NCBI GenBank assembly: GCA_946481585.1
Contig: CAMLOF010000027.1
Span: 1 to 18,659 of the forward strand
Direction of reading: 5' to 3'
Source: an uncultured Macromonas sp.
Lineage (GTDB): Bacteria; Pseudomonadota; Gammaproteobacteria; Burkholderiales; Burkholderiaceae
Length of the DNA: 18,659 nt
Shown: positions 1-7,372 of the stretch, one piece after another
How the letters are laid out: each line of letters opens with the position of its first letter
Position numbering within the stretch: the stretch's first letter is position 1
Program-made: the position numbers and the translations under genes
Notes under the pieces: model-generated
What the model saw: only the letters and a program-made list of their open reading frames with translations
Databases searched by the model: none
What the model was told of the DNA's origin: nothing

Positions 1-371
1 ACCTTGATCAGGCCCTGTTCCGGCCGGGTCTTTGAGGGGCGTACTTCCAGCACCTCGCTTTCTACGCGCAACTCGTCGCCTGGCTGCACGGGACGTGGCC
101 AGCGCAACTCGTCGAAGCCGGCGCCAACGATCCCACCTGCTGGTTGGAACTCGCTGTCCACGAGCAAGCGCATGGTCACTGCGGCAGTGTGCCAGCCACT
201 GGCGGCCAGACCGCGAAAGATGGAAGCACTTGCAGCAGCTTCGTCGAGATGAAAAGGTTGAGGATCAAACTCTGAGGCGAACGTCTTGACCCGGTCTTCC
301 TCGATGCGGATGCGGGTGTTGCCGACGAAGCGTTGCCCTGGTGTGAAGTCTTCAAGGTAGAGGATGCTCAT
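1..371 (-). CDS. MaoC-family (hotdog) enoyl-CoA hydratase/dehydratase, 3' end cut by window start
   Basis: The first 123 residues are visible; the stop lies outside the window. The N-terminal part matches the MaoC/hydratase-2 fold: a short lead (MSILYLEDFTPGQRF), then the motif FASEFDPQPFH with Asp36 and His41 placed like the catalytic Asp/His dyad of R-specific enoyl-CoA hydratases, then GLAASGWHTA. Family members hydrate or dehydrate acyl-CoA or acyl-ACP thioesters, usually in the cytoplasm. The ATG overlaps the stop of the upstream thioesterase gene as ATGA (371-368), which indicates translational coupling and one transcript with the TetR and thioesterase genes. Family assignment is firm; the substrate cannot be read from the sequence. 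Confidence 0.88.
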   Translation of the reverse strand, partial: MSILYLEDFTPGQRFVGNTRIRIEEDRVKTFASEFDPQPFHLDEAAASASIFRGLAASGWHTAAVTMRLLVDSEFQPAGGIVGAGFDELRWPRPVQPGDELRVESEVLEVRPSKTRPEQGLIK

Positions 372-976
372 GGCCGAACCTTTCCCGGCACCACGGTGGT
401 AACGGGCACCGGGGGCGACCCGGCTCGCCCCATTTTTTGGCGAGTAAGGGCGGGGTGGTCAAAGATCAGGCAAGTCGTGGTGGCATGGGCGTACAGCTTG
501 CCGTCAGGGCCGACGATGCGGCCCTCGGCCGTGGCGACTTGGCGCCCTGCATGGACCACCTTGCCCTCGGCCCGCACCAGCGGTACACCGTCGTTGAGCG
601 GCCGCACCATGTTCACCTTGAGTTCCAGCGTGGTGTAGCCCTTGCCCGCAGGCAAGGTGGCGTGAACCGCGCAACCCACAGCCGAGTCGAGCAGGGTTGC
701 AAACCAGCCGCCATGCACTGTGCCCAAGGGGTTGTAGTGTCGGCGTTGTGGCCGTCCCTGGAACACCGCCTCGCCGGGGGCCATGCGGATCGGTACGAAG
801 TCGAGCGTGTCCCCAATGGGCGGTGGTGGAAGTTCGCCTGCAAATATGGCCTCGAAGACTTCCATCCCCGACAGCCCGGCGAGCTGCTCCTGAGGTGCCG
901 TATTGGGTTCTTGCAAGCGGGTTCGCACCTTGGCTTCGTCCGCTTTCCAAAGTTCGATGACCTGATCGACTGTCAT
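368..976 (-). CDS. PaaI-type hotdog thioesterase
   Basis: A 202-residue protein of the PaaI/4HBT thioesterase type, which hydrolyses acyl-CoA or aryl-CoA thioesters. The signature is HYNPLGTVHGGWFATLLDSA, a long strand-helix segment with the HGG turn and an acidic residue (Asp) in the hot-dog helix. The ATG at 976 is chosen because AAGGAG lies six bases upstream of it on the minus strand; the in-frame ATG at 1003 would add nine residues and lacks such a site. The gene lies about 30 bases after the TetR gene and overlaps the following MaoC gene by ATGA, so the three probably form one operon. Substrate unknown; with a hydratase next door a role in CoA-ester turnover is likely. Confidence 0.88.
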   Translation of the reverse strand: MTVDQVIELWKADEAKVRTRLQEPNTAPQEQLAGLSGMEVFEAIFAGELPPPPIGDTLDFVPIRMAPGEAVFQGRPQRRHYNPLGTVHGGWFATLLDSAVGCAVHATLPAGKGYTTLELKVNMVRPLNDGVPLVRAEGKVVHAGRQVATAEGRIVGPDGKLYAHATTTCLIFDHPALTRQKMGRAGSPPVPVTTVVPGKVRP

Positions 977-1006
977 TGACAGCTCCTTTCCAGCGTGGGT
1001 CATGGA

Positions 1007-1618
1007 TCAGCCTGTCGTGTGCTCGCGCGCAGGTGTACTCGCCGCTAAGGACGGGCTCAGCGATGCGAGGATCCTCTCGCGGCAGACCGACAGAATTTCG
1101 TCTGCCAGTGGCGAATCGTCCGGGCAGGCGCGTGACATGACGACGGCACCAACCGCGTGCGCCAGTGTGTCGAGAATTTCGGCGCGCACCTGGGCGGAGT
1201 CTGCGCTGCCTGCCAGGATGTTTTCGGGAATCAGCGCAGCCACAATGCCCTCAATGCCTGCCGCAAACGTGGCCCGGACGGCTTCCGGCTGGCGGGCGGC
1301 ATCCCCGCCCAGCGCGGCCATCGTGCAACCGGTGGCGCGAACATCGCGATGCTTGCGAGACAGGTAAGCCTGCACGAACTTCGGTATGTCCGTGCCAGCC
1401 GACAGTGCAGCGGTCTGGGCAATGCCGCAGGCCGCCGACTCCGCCATCAGGTCGGCCTTGGACCGGAACTGTTTGTAGAAGCCGCCGTGGGTCAGGCCTG
1501 CGGCAGCCATCAAGTCGGCAACACCCACCCCGTCGTAGCCGCGTTCCCTAAACAGGGTGGATGCGGTCTCGACAACGCGTGTTCTGTTGGCCTGCGCCTG
1601 TGCCTTGGTGACCTTCAT
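1007..1618 (-). CDS. TetR/AcrR-family transcriptional repressor
   Basis: A 203-residue protein. The N-terminal helix-turn-helix spans roughly residues 10-58, with the typical ASTLFRERGYDGVGVADL, AAAGLTHGGFYKQF and KADLM sequence. The remainder is a helical ligand-binding and dimerisation domain of usual TetR length. It is transcribed divergently from the Old Yellow Enzyme gene. The shared 131-base AT-rich region has a promoter for each direction, each overlapped by a 14-bp dyad. It therefore probably represses itself, the downstream thioesterase and MaoC genes, and the divergent oxidoreductase operon. The ligand is unknown; an electrophilic carbonyl or a CoA ester would suit the neighbours. 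The family call is firm and the regulatory targets are inferred. Confidence 0.93.
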   Translation of the reverse strand: MKVTKAQAQANRTRVVETASTLFRERGYDGVGVADLMAAAGLTHGGFYKQFRSKADLMAESAACGIAQTAALSAGTDIPKFVQAYLSRKHRDVRATGCTMAALGGDAARQPEAVRATFAAGIEGIVAALIPENILAGSADSAQVRAEILDTLAHAVGAVVMSRACPDDSPLADEILSVCRERILASLSPSLAASTPAREHTTG

Positions 1619-1656
1619 TTCTTGTCCAGCGTGATTTGTGCCCTTACAGGGGCCTC

Positions 1657-1684
1657 ACTATACATTGATGTTGATCGTAATCAA
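1657..1684 (-). promoter_or_regulatory. Candidate promoter of the TetR-thioesterase-MaoC operon
   Basis: On the minus strand a TTGATT box (1684-1679) is followed after 16 bases by TATAGT (1662-1657), 4/6 and 5/6 matches to the sigma-70 consensus. This gives a leader of about 30 bases before the TetR ATG at 1618. The -35 box is covered by the dyad at 1671-1684, which would suit autorepression. Confidence 0.5.
1671..1684. promoter_or_regulatory. Dyad 1, candidate TetR-family operator
   Basis: Inverted repeat TTGAT-CGTA-ATCAA lying on the -35 box of the TetR promoter. It is 14 bp long, like the dyad at 1701-1714, and agrees with it at 8 of 14 positions (pattern nTnATnGTnATnAn). The two centres are 30 bp apart, close to three helical turns. 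The repeat is visible directly; its role as operator is inferred. Confidence 0.45.
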
Positions 1685-1688
1685 AGTA

Positions 1689-1717
1689 TTGACTTTTTAG
1701 ATTATGGTCATAATAAT
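1689..1717 (+). promoter_or_regulatory. Candidate promoter of the OYE-SDR-MDR operon
   Basis: TTGACT (1689-1694), a 17-base spacer, and AATAAT (1712-1717): each box matches 5/6 of the sigma-70 consensus at ideal spacing. Transcription would start near 1724, leaving a leader of about 25 bases before the ATG at 1750. A perfect dyad at 1701-1714 lies in the spacer and runs into the -10 box, where a bound repressor would block polymerase. Confidence 0.62.
1701..1714. promoter_or_regulatory. Dyad 2, candidate TetR-family operator
   Basis: Perfect inverted repeat ATTATG-GT-CATAAT between the -35 and -10 boxes of the oxidoreductase operon promoter. Its length and partial identity with dyad 1 suggest that one dimeric regulator, the divergent TetR protein, binds both. 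Function inferred. Confidence 0.5.
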
Positions 1718-1749
1718 TAAGCCTTCGACAACATCTGAGATGAAGCAGC

Positions 1750-2832
1750 ATGACCGCAAGAACGCTTTTTGAACCGTACAAACTGGGTGGGTTGACGCTT
1801 GCCAACCGAGTCGTCATGGCGCCGTTGACTCGCAACCGCGCGGGCGCGGGGCTCGTGCCCAACGAACTTGCCGCGACCTACTACGCCCAGCGCGCCTCGG
1901 CCGGCTTGATCATTGCTGAGGCGACCCAGGTGTCAGCCCAGGCCCAGGGCTACCAGGACACCCCTGGCCTGTACACGGCGGAACAAGTCGCCGGCTGGCG
2001 CAAAGTCACGGACGCCGTGCATGCCAATGGCGGGCGCATCTTTGTTCAGCTCTGGCATGTGGGCCGCGTTTCGCATGTTGACCTGCAGCCCGGCGGCGCC
2101 GCGCCAGTGGCTCCCTCGGCCATTCGTGCGGCTACAAAGACTTTTGTGAACAACGCTTTCACCGATGTGTCGGAGCCCCGTGCGCTCGACGTTAGTGAGT
2201 TACCGGGCATCGTCAACGACTTTCGCCAGGCTGCCGCCAACGCGATTGCCGCAGGCTTCGACGGCGTGGAAATCCATGGTGCCAATGGTTACCTGCTGGA
2301 GCAGTTCATCAAGGACGGGGCCAACCAGCGCACCGACGCCTACGGCGGCTCTATAGAGAACCGTGCGCGCCTGCTGTTGGAAGTTGTGAGCGCGGTGGTG
2401 AAGGAAATCGGTGCGGATCGCACCGGGGTGCGAATTTCTCCTGTCTCTCCGGCTAATGGCATTTCCTGCAGTGATCCTCAATCGCAGTACGACTACATCG
2501 TCGATCAGCTCGGCGCGCTGGGCGTTGTTTACCTGCATGTGGTTGAAGGCGCTACAGGTGGCCCGCGCGATGTTGCTGCGTTTGACTACGACGCGCTGCG
2601 TCGGCGGTTCAAGCAGACCTACCTGGCAAACAACGGCTACGACCTGGGATTCGCCACTGCCCGGCTCAACGAGGGCAAGGCGGACCTGTTCGCCTTCGGC
2701 CGTCCGTTCATCGGCAATCCCGATCTGGTCGAACGCCTGAAGACCGGCGTACCGCTGGCGCCGTTCAACCCGGCCACGGTCTATGGCGGTGGCGCAACAG
2801 GGTACATCGACTACCCGGCCTTCTCCGGCTGA
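1750..2832 (+). CDS. Old Yellow Enzyme family FMN-dependent alkene reductase (NemA-like)
   Basis: A 360-residue TIM-barrel flavoprotein of usual OYE length. It reduces activated C=C bonds (enals, enones, maleimides, sometimes nitro compounds) with NAD(P)H through FMN. Visible signatures: APLTRNRA near residue 24 with Thr27 at the flavin, Gln100 in FVQLWHVGR, the substrate-binding motif HGANGY with His176, Asn179 and Tyr181 (the OYE1 His/Asn/Tyr set), YGGSIENR, and the C-terminal FMN phosphate site AFGRPFIGNPDL. Thr rather than Cys near the flavin places it with the classical OYE group, not the YqjM group. It is the first gene of a three-gene operon divergent from a TetR gene, an arrangement also known for nemRA. 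The natural substrate is unknown. Confidence 0.95.
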   Translation: MTARTLFEPYKLGGLTLANRVVMAPLTRNRAGAGLVPNELAATYYAQRASAGLIIAEATQVSAQAQGYQDTPGLYTAEQVAGWRKVTDAVHANGGRIFVQLWHVGRVSHVDLQPGGAAPVAPSAIRAATKTFVNNAFTDVSEPRALDVSELPGIVNDFRQAAANAIAAGFDGVEIHGANGYLLEQFIKDGANQRTDAYGGSIENRARLLLEVVSAVVKEIGADRTGVRISPVSPANGISCSDPQSQYDYIVDQLGALGVVYLHVVEGATGGPRDVAAFDYDALRRRFKQTYLANNGYDLGFATARLNEGKADLFAFGRPFIGNPDLVERLKTGVPLAPFNPATVYGGGATGYIDYPAFSG

Positions 2833-2836
2833 CGAA

Positions 2837-2854
2837 AGCCGCGTGCTCGCGGCT
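2837..2854 (+). other. Intergenic stem-loop between OYE and SDR genes
   Basis: Perfect 7-bp stem AGCCGCG/CGCGGCT with a TGCT loop, a few bases after the OYE stop and upstream of the SDR ribosome site. No T-tract follows, so it is not a standard terminator. It could affect mRNA processing or stability within the operon. Confidence 0.5.
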
Positions 2855-2887
2855 CATCAAAACGACTCTTGAACAAAAGGAAAACCC

Positions 2888-3676
2888 ATGGCCATGCTTC
2901 CAACCGTCCTCATCACCGGCGCCTCCAGCGGCATCGGCGCCACCTATGCCGAACGTTTTGCCCGCCGTGGTCACGACCTGGTGCTGGTTGCACGCGACAA
3001 GGCGCGCCTGGATGCGCTGGCAGCCCGCCTGCGCCAGGAAAACCATGTTGCCGTCGATGTGCTGCAAGCCGATCTGACTCAGTCGGCCGACTTGTGCGTG
3101 ATCGAAAGTCGACTGCGCGAAGACTCGCGCATCGGCATCCTGGTCAACAACGCTGGCATGGCTCAGTCGGGCAGCTTCGTAGAGCAGACCGGTGCGGATA
3201 TCGAAGGACTGATCATGCTCAACAGCACTGCCCTGGCGCGACTTGCAGCAGCGGTTGCCCCACGCTTTGTGCAAGAGGGTGGCGGGGCTATCGTCAACAT
3301 CGGCTCCGTGGTGGGGTTCGCCCCCGAGTTTGGCATGTCGATTTACGGCGCCACCAAGGCTTTCGTTCTGTTCCTGTCGCAGGGCTTGAACCGGGAGTTG
3401 TCCTCCAAAGGTGTTTACGTGCAAGCGGTGTTGCCAGCGTCAACCCGCACCGAGATCTGGCAGCGCGCGGGTATTGACGTCAACACTCTTCCCGAGGTGA
3501 TGGAAGTGGGCGAGCTGGTTGACGCCGCTTTGGTCGGGTTCGACCGCCGCGAACTGGTCACGATCCCGCCGCTTCACGTGGCCGAGCGCTGGGACGCCCT
3601 GGATGGCGCGCGCCAGGGGCTGATGTCAGACATTCGACAAACGCGGGCGGCCGAACGCTATCGGGTACCGGCTTGA
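2888..3676 (+). CDS. Short-chain dehydrogenase/reductase (classical SDR)
   Basis: A 262-residue NAD(P)-dependent oxidoreductase with a Rossmann fold. Motifs in order: TGASSGIG (10-17) for cofactor binding; Arg36 after the second strand, typical of NADPH-preferring members; NNAG (87-90); Asn112; the catalytic Ser140 in NIGS; Tyr153 and Lys157 in YGATK. The catalytic tetrad is complete. AAGG (2877-2880) precedes the ATG at 2888 by seven bases. The gene is 55 bases after the OYE gene on the same strand and 44 before the MDR gene, so it is part of that operon. It probably reduces a carbonyl produced or tolerated by the neighbouring enzymes; the substrate is not predictable. Confidence 0.93.
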   Translation: MAMLPTVLITGASSGIGATYAERFARRGHDLVLVARDKARLDALAARLRQENHVAVDVLQADLTQSADLCVIESRLREDSRIGILVNNAGMAQSGSFVEQTGADIEGLIMLNSTALARLAAAVAPRFVQEGGGAIVNIGSVVGFAPEFGMSIYGATKAFVLFLSQGLNRELSSKGVYVQAVLPASTRTEIWQRAGIDVNTLPEVMEVGELVDAALVGFDRRELVTIPPLHVAERWDALDGARQGLMSDIRQTRAAERYRVPA

Positions 3677-3677
3677 G

Positions 3678-3701
3678 CATCGCGCCTTTGCTTCCGCGAT
3701 G
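3678..3701 (+). other. Intergenic stem-loop between SDR and MDR genes
   Basis: Perfect 7-bp stem CATCGCG/CGCGATG with a 10-base loop, directly after the SDR stop and before the ribosome site of the next gene. No T-tract follows. The other gap of this operon carries a similar but unrelated stem. Confidence 0.45.
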
Positions 3702-3720
3702 ACAGCAACAAGGAAAGAAC

Positions 3721-4722
3721 ATGAAGGCACTCACGTTCAAACGCTACGGCAAGGCCCCTGGAATTGGCTTTGACGAAGTACCGCATCCCACGCTGCGTGA
3801 TGACGAAATGCTGGTTGAAGTCCACGCGGTGGGGCTGAACCCGATTGACAACATGATCACGACAGGCATGTTCAAACCCGTTTTGAAGTTCCAGCTTCCA
3901 GCCACGATGGGAAGCGACCTGGCCGGCGTGGTGAAAGAGGTCGGCAGCCGCGTGACGCGCTTCAAGCCGGGCGACGCCGTGTTTGCCAGCTTGTTCGACC
4001 TCGGTACAGGCTCGCTCGCCGAGTTCGCCGTGGTTCCCGAGCGCGTGGCTGCGCACAAGCCAGCCAATCTCGATTTCGTGCAGGCGGCCTCGGTACCCAT
4101 GGTCGGCCTCACCTCGTGGCAAGCCATGAAGGAACGCGCAGGCGTTCGGGTGGGGCAGAAGGTCTTCATCCCCGCTGGGGCGGGCGGGATCGGCAGCATG
4201 GCGATCCAGTTGGCCAAGCACTTTGGTGCCCAGGTTGGCACAACTACCAGCACGGGCAACGTCGCGCTGGTGCGCAGCCTGGGGGCGGACGTGGTGATCG
4301 ATTACAAGAAGCAGGCGTTCGAGCAGGAGCTGCGCGGCTATGACATGGCGCTGGGCACGCTCAAGGGCGAGGAGATCGAGAAGGCGATCGGTATCCTCCA
4401 GCCCAGCGGCAAGATCGTTTCTCTGGTCGGCCCGCTGGACGCCGCGTTTGCCCGCGCGCGCAAACTGAACGTCATCCTGAAGTTCGTCTTCGGCCTGATG
4501 AGCCGCAAGGTCATGCGGCTGGCAGCGCGGCGTGAGGTGGCTTATTCGTTCCTGTTCGTTCGCCCTGACGGCGGTCAATTGGCCGAAATTGGCAAGCTGC
4601 TCACGTCAGAACGTATTCGCCCTGTGATCGACAAAGTGTTCCCGTTCGATCAAGCCAAAGAGGCGCTTGATTATTTGGCCCAAGGGCGCGCCAAGGGCAA
4701 GGTTGTCGTTCAAATCAAATGA
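3721..4722 (+). CDS. NADP-dependent MDR oxidoreductase (quinone oxidoreductase-like, zinc-free)
   Basis: A 333-residue medium-chain dehydrogenase/reductase. The N-terminal GroES-like part contains VGLNPIDNM and GSDLAGVV; the Rossmann domain carries PAGAGGIGSMAIQLAKHFGA (glycine motif at 153-158) and SLGADVVIDY. The cysteine ligands of catalytic and structural zinc are absent, as in quinone oxidoreductase and enoyl-reductase members. Such proteins reduce quinones, enones or 2-alkenals with NADPH. AAGGAA (3710-3715) precedes the ATG. It is the last gene of the OYE operon and converges on pxpA. With OYE and SDR this gives three reductases for unsaturated carbonyl chemistry in one transcript. Confidence 0.92.
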   Translation: MKALTFKRYGKAPGIGFDEVPHPTLRDDEMLVEVHAVGLNPIDNMITTGMFKPVLKFQLPATMGSDLAGVVKEVGSRVTRFKPGDAVFASLFDLGTGSLAEFAVVPERVAAHKPANLDFVQAASVPMVGLTSWQAMKERAGVRVGQKVFIPAGAGGIGSMAIQLAKHFGAQVGTTTSTGNVALVRSLGADVVIDYKKQAFEQELRGYDMALGTLKGEEIEKAIGILQPSGKIVSLVGPLDAAFARARKLNVILKFVFGLMSRKVMRLAARREVAYSFLFVRPDGGQLAEIGKLLTSERIRPVIDKVFPFDQAKEALDYLAQGRAKGKVVVQIK

Positions 4723-4760
4723 CAGCGCCCCGCTGCTTGGCGTTTCTGCTCTGTGCCGTG

Positions 4761-4775
4761 GGGTTGAGTCAACCC
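4761..4775. other. Palindrome at the MDR/pxpA convergent junction
   Basis: GGGTTGA-G-TCAACCC is a perfect 15-base dyad that includes the pxpA stop codon (minus strand, 4771-4769). As RNA it would fold as a 5-bp stem with a 5-base loop in either direction. There is no U-tract, so a terminator role is uncertain. A weaker stem, CAGCG-CCC-CGCTG (4723-4735), directly follows the MDR stop. Confidence 0.35.
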
Positions 4776-5542
4776 ATGCGGTCCAGCGGCGCCAGCGTGT
4801 AGCCCGCCTGTTCCAGCGCCTGGCGTATGGCGCGCGCCGTGGCCACCGCTTCCGGTCCGTCGCCGTGAACACAGATGCTGTCGATGCGGGTCGGCAGGTG
4901 TTTTCCGCTGGTGGTCACGATGGCCTGGGCCTTGAGCATGCGCAGCACGTGGTCCACACATTCCTGGGCATCGTGCAGCACGGCGCCGGGCTGCGAGCGG
5001 GGTACCAGCTGGCCATCGTCCAGGTAGGCGCGGTCAGCAAACACCTCGTACCGCACCGGTTGGTCTGCGGCTTCGGCCGCCTTTACCAATGCCGAGTGGG
5101 CAGGGGCCAGCAGTATCAGCGAACGGTCCAGGCTTCGCACAGCCCGTACCACGGTGGCTGCCACGGCGGGGTCTGCGCATGCCACGTTGTTCAGGGCGCC
5201 GTGGGGCTTCACGTGCGTCACGCGCCCGCCCTCGGCAGCGGCCATGGCTTGCAATGCACCCACCTGGTAGAGGATGGTGGCTTCCAGGTCTTTGGCAGAC
5301 ATCTGCATCACCCGTCGCCCGAAGCCTTGCAAGTCAGGGTAGGAGGGGTGCGCGCCAACGCTCACGCCACGCTGCAGGGCCAGGCGCACGGTGTCACGCA
5401 TGATGGCCGGGTCGCCCGCGTGGAAGCCGCAGGCCACGTTGGCGCTGTTCACGATCTGCAGCAGAGCCGGGTCGTCGCCCATCTGCCACGCGCCAAAGCT
5501 CTCGCCCAGGTCGGCGTTCAGGTTGATGAGGGAGGTCGTCAT
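4769..5542 (-). CDS. pxpA: 5-oxoprolinase subunit A (LamB/YcsF family)
   Basis: A 257-residue protein of the LamB/YcsF family, PxpA, which with PxpB and PxpC forms the prokaryotic ATP-dependent 5-oxoprolinase (5-oxoproline to L-glutamate). Conserved blocks: LNADLGESFGAW (8-19), ACGFHAGDP (37-45), GAHPSYPD (63-70), VKPHGALNN (111-119), FADRAYLDDGQLVPRSQPG (168-186) and CVHGD near the end. These Asp/His/Glu-rich motifs form the metal- and substrate-binding pocket of the family. GGAG stands six bases upstream of the ATG. It is the last gene of the dctPQM-pxpBCA operon, 13 bases after pxpC. Confidence 0.95.
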   Translation of the reverse strand: MTTSLINLNADLGESFGAWQMGDDPALLQIVNSANVACGFHAGDPAIMRDTVRLALQRGVSVGAHPSYPDLQGFGRRVMQMSAKDLEATILYQVGALQAMAAAEGGRVTHVKPHGALNNVACADPAVAATVVRAVRSLDRSLILLAPAHSALVKAAEAADQPVRYEVFADRAYLDDGQLVPRSQPGAVLHDAQECVDHVLRMLKAQAIVTTSGKHLPTRIDSICVHGDGPEAVATARAIRQALEQAGYTLAPLDRMG

Positions 5543-5555
5543 GGGGGACTCCGTT

Positions 5556-6605
5556 TCAGGGTTCAGCGCGCAACATGCCGCTGACGAGGTTGCTGCCGTA
5601 CAGGGCTTCTTCGTCGATGAAACCGGGCGGCACGAAGGCTTCGCGGGTGGCCAGCCAGCGGTTCCAGGCGGTGCTCTGGTCTTGCAGTGCCTGGCGGGCT
5701 TGCGCGCCGCTGACGGCCTGGAAGCTCAAGCGCGTCCCCGGCTTCAAGTGTGCCAGCCTGGGCAGGTCGGCGCTGATGACGGTGGCGATCTTGGGGTAGC
5801 CACCCACGGTCTGGCTGTCGGCCAGCAGCACAATGGGCAGTCCGTTGGCGGGTACCTGTATGGTGCCCGGCGTCACCGCGTCGGAAACGATGTCTGCCGC
5901 CGCCGCGTTGGTGTGGGCCAGCGGCGTGCCACGCAGGCGCATGCCCATGCGGTCTTGCTCGGGGGTTGTCTCCCATTCGCCGTTCAGGAAGGCAGCAATG
6001 GCCTCTGTGGAGAAGTGGTCCTCTTGCGGGCCGAGCATCACCCTGATGGGGCCTTTGGGTAACGACCAGGGGCTGGGTGTGCGCCACTCCTTGGGGTCCG
6101 GGGAGTTCCAGGTACTGCACGGCAGCAGGTCGCCTGGGCGCATGGCCCGGCCGAGCAGACCTGGCAGACCGGCACGCCAATAGCTGGATCGGCTGCCCAG
6201 TTGTGGTGGCAGGCGCAGGCCGCCAGCCACGGCCAGGTAGGCGCATCCGGTTTCGGCCGCACCCAGCACCAGCCGGTCACCTGCCTGCAGAGTGGCGCTT
6301 TGCCAGGCGGGCAAGGCGGTGTTCTTGCCGTCGGCATGTATCCATTTCGCGCCTATGGCGCCGGCCAGCGCCACGCGCACGGGCCCGGCTTGCACGCGCA
6401 ACTCGGTGCCCATGCCACGCAGTTCCAGCACCGCTTCGCCGCCGTTGTTGCCCGCCAGGGCGTTGGCGGCTTCTGCCAAGGACCCATCCAGCCAGCCCGA
6501 CAGGGGAATGCCCTCGTGCCGGTGCCCAGGCCGCCCACGGTCTTGCACCGTCGTGCCGAAGCCCGGCTGCAGTATTTCAATCATGCCTGCGGACGTGCGG
6601 GTCAT
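5556..6605 (-). CDS. pxpC: 5-oxoprolinase subunit C (biotin-dependent carboxyltransferase-like)
   Basis: A 349-residue PxpC/KipA-type protein. Conserved parts: the N-terminal TTVQDRGRPG, RVMLGPQEDHF (188-198), DRMGMRL (218-224), SDAVTPGTIQVP (241-252) and DSQTVGGYPKIATV (263-276). These proteins resemble urea amidolyase and biotin carboxyltransferase domains, but here they work with PxpB and PxpA on 5-oxoproline. The ATG at 6605 is preferred: it overlaps the pxpB stop as ATGA and has GGAGG about eight bases upstream. The reading frame stays open 74 codons further upstream, but that stretch runs inside pxpB and is unlike the family. Confidence 0.94.
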   Translation of the reverse strand: MTRTSAGMIEILQPGFGTTVQDRGRPGHRHEGIPLSGWLDGSLAEAANALAGNNGGEAVLELRGMGTELRVQAGPVRVALAGAIGAKWIHADGKNTALPAWQSATLQAGDRLVLGAAETGCAYLAVAGGLRLPPQLGSRSSYWRAGLPGLLGRAMRPGDLLPCSTWNSPDPKEWRTPSPWSLPKGPIRVMLGPQEDHFSTEAIAAFLNGEWETTPEQDRMGMRLRGTPLAHTNAAAADIVSDAVTPGTIQVPANGLPIVLLADSQTVGGYPKIATVISADLPRLAHLKPGTRLSFQAVSGAQARQALQDQSTAWNRWLATREAFVPPGFIDEEALYGSNLVSGMLRAEP

Positions 6606-7369
6606 TTCGCGCCCTCCGCTTGCAAAAAGGTTTCGCGCGCCAGATGGCCGCTTTGGCTCTGCAGGAGCAGGTGCTCGTATTCCGCCACGTCCACGGCGCG
6701 CCAGCGCACCCAGTCGCCAGCGGCCAGCATGGCTGGCTGGCTGGTGTGGCGCAGATCGAACAGTTGCACGGGGGTGCGGCCCAGCAGGTTCCAGCCGCCC
6801 GGGCTTTCCCACGGGTACACCGCGCACATCTCGCCAGCCACGGCCAGCGAGTGGGCGGGCACACGCTGGCGCGGGCTGGCCAACCGGGGCATGGCCAGTT
6901 CGGGCGGCAAGCCCCCCATGTATGGGAAGCCGGGCAAGAAGCCGATCATGTACACCCGGAAGGCCGTGGCTAGCAGCCGTTCGATGACCGCAGCCTCGCT
7001 CATGGTCTTGGCTTCGGCCAGCCTGGGCAAGTCGGGTGCGAAGGCTGGGTCAAAACACACGGGCAGCAGCCAATGCCGGCCCTCTTGCGCCTGTTGGCTT
7101 CCCTCGTTGGCCAATGCCAGCAACTGTGCACCCAGCACATCGGCTTCTGCCACCTGCGGGTTGAAGTGCACTGTGAGCGAGCGGAACGTGGGCACCACGT
7201 CGGTCACCGCCGCGAACAAGGGGTTGGCCGTGCGTATGTTGGATATCTTGTCTGCCAGCCCCATCACGCGGGCGTTGATGTCGGCATTGATGGTCTGTCC
7301 GAACTCCACCGTCCAGGCAGCGTCGCCCAGCGCCAGCAAGCGTGGCGCCTGCAGGTCTTGAGTGTCCAT
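6602..7369 (-). CDS. pxpB: 5-oxoprolinase subunit B (KipI/PxpB family)
   Basis: A 255-residue PxpB/KipI-type protein, related to the allophanate hydrolase subunit 1 domain. Typical blocks are GDAAWTVEFG near the start, GFLPGFPYMGGL (143-154), PRLASPRQRVPAHS and YPWESPGGWNLLGRTP (185-200). From memory the family usually reads VPAGS where this protein has VPAHS (His173). The start lies three bases after the dctM stop, and the end overlaps pxpC by ATGA, so translation of the TRAP and oxoprolinase parts is tightly linked. With PxpA and PxpC it should hydrolyse 5-oxoproline to glutamate in the cytoplasm using ATP. Confidence 0.94.
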   Translation of the reverse strand: MDTQDLQAPRLLALGDAAWTVEFGQTINADINARVMGLADKISNIRTANPLFAAVTDVVPTFRSLTVHFNPQVAEADVLGAQLLALANEGSQQAQEGRHWLLPVCFDPAFAPDLPRLAEAKTMSEAAVIERLLATAFRVYMIGFLPGFPYMGGLPPELAMPRLASPRQRVPAHSLAVAGEMCAVYPWESPGGWNLLGRTPVQLFDLRHTSQPAMLAAGDWVRWRAVDVAEYEHLLLQSQSGHLARETFLQAEGAK

Positions 7370-7372
7370 GGT

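Noticed and set aside
1640..1653. GCCC/GGGC stem at the start of the TetR leader
   Set aside because: Only four Watson-Crick pairs plus a wobble; easily due to chance.
6606..6827. Longer start for pxpC, 74 codons upstream
   Set aside because: The extension lies inside pxpB and does not resemble the family; the ATGA overlap and GGAGG support the start at 6605.
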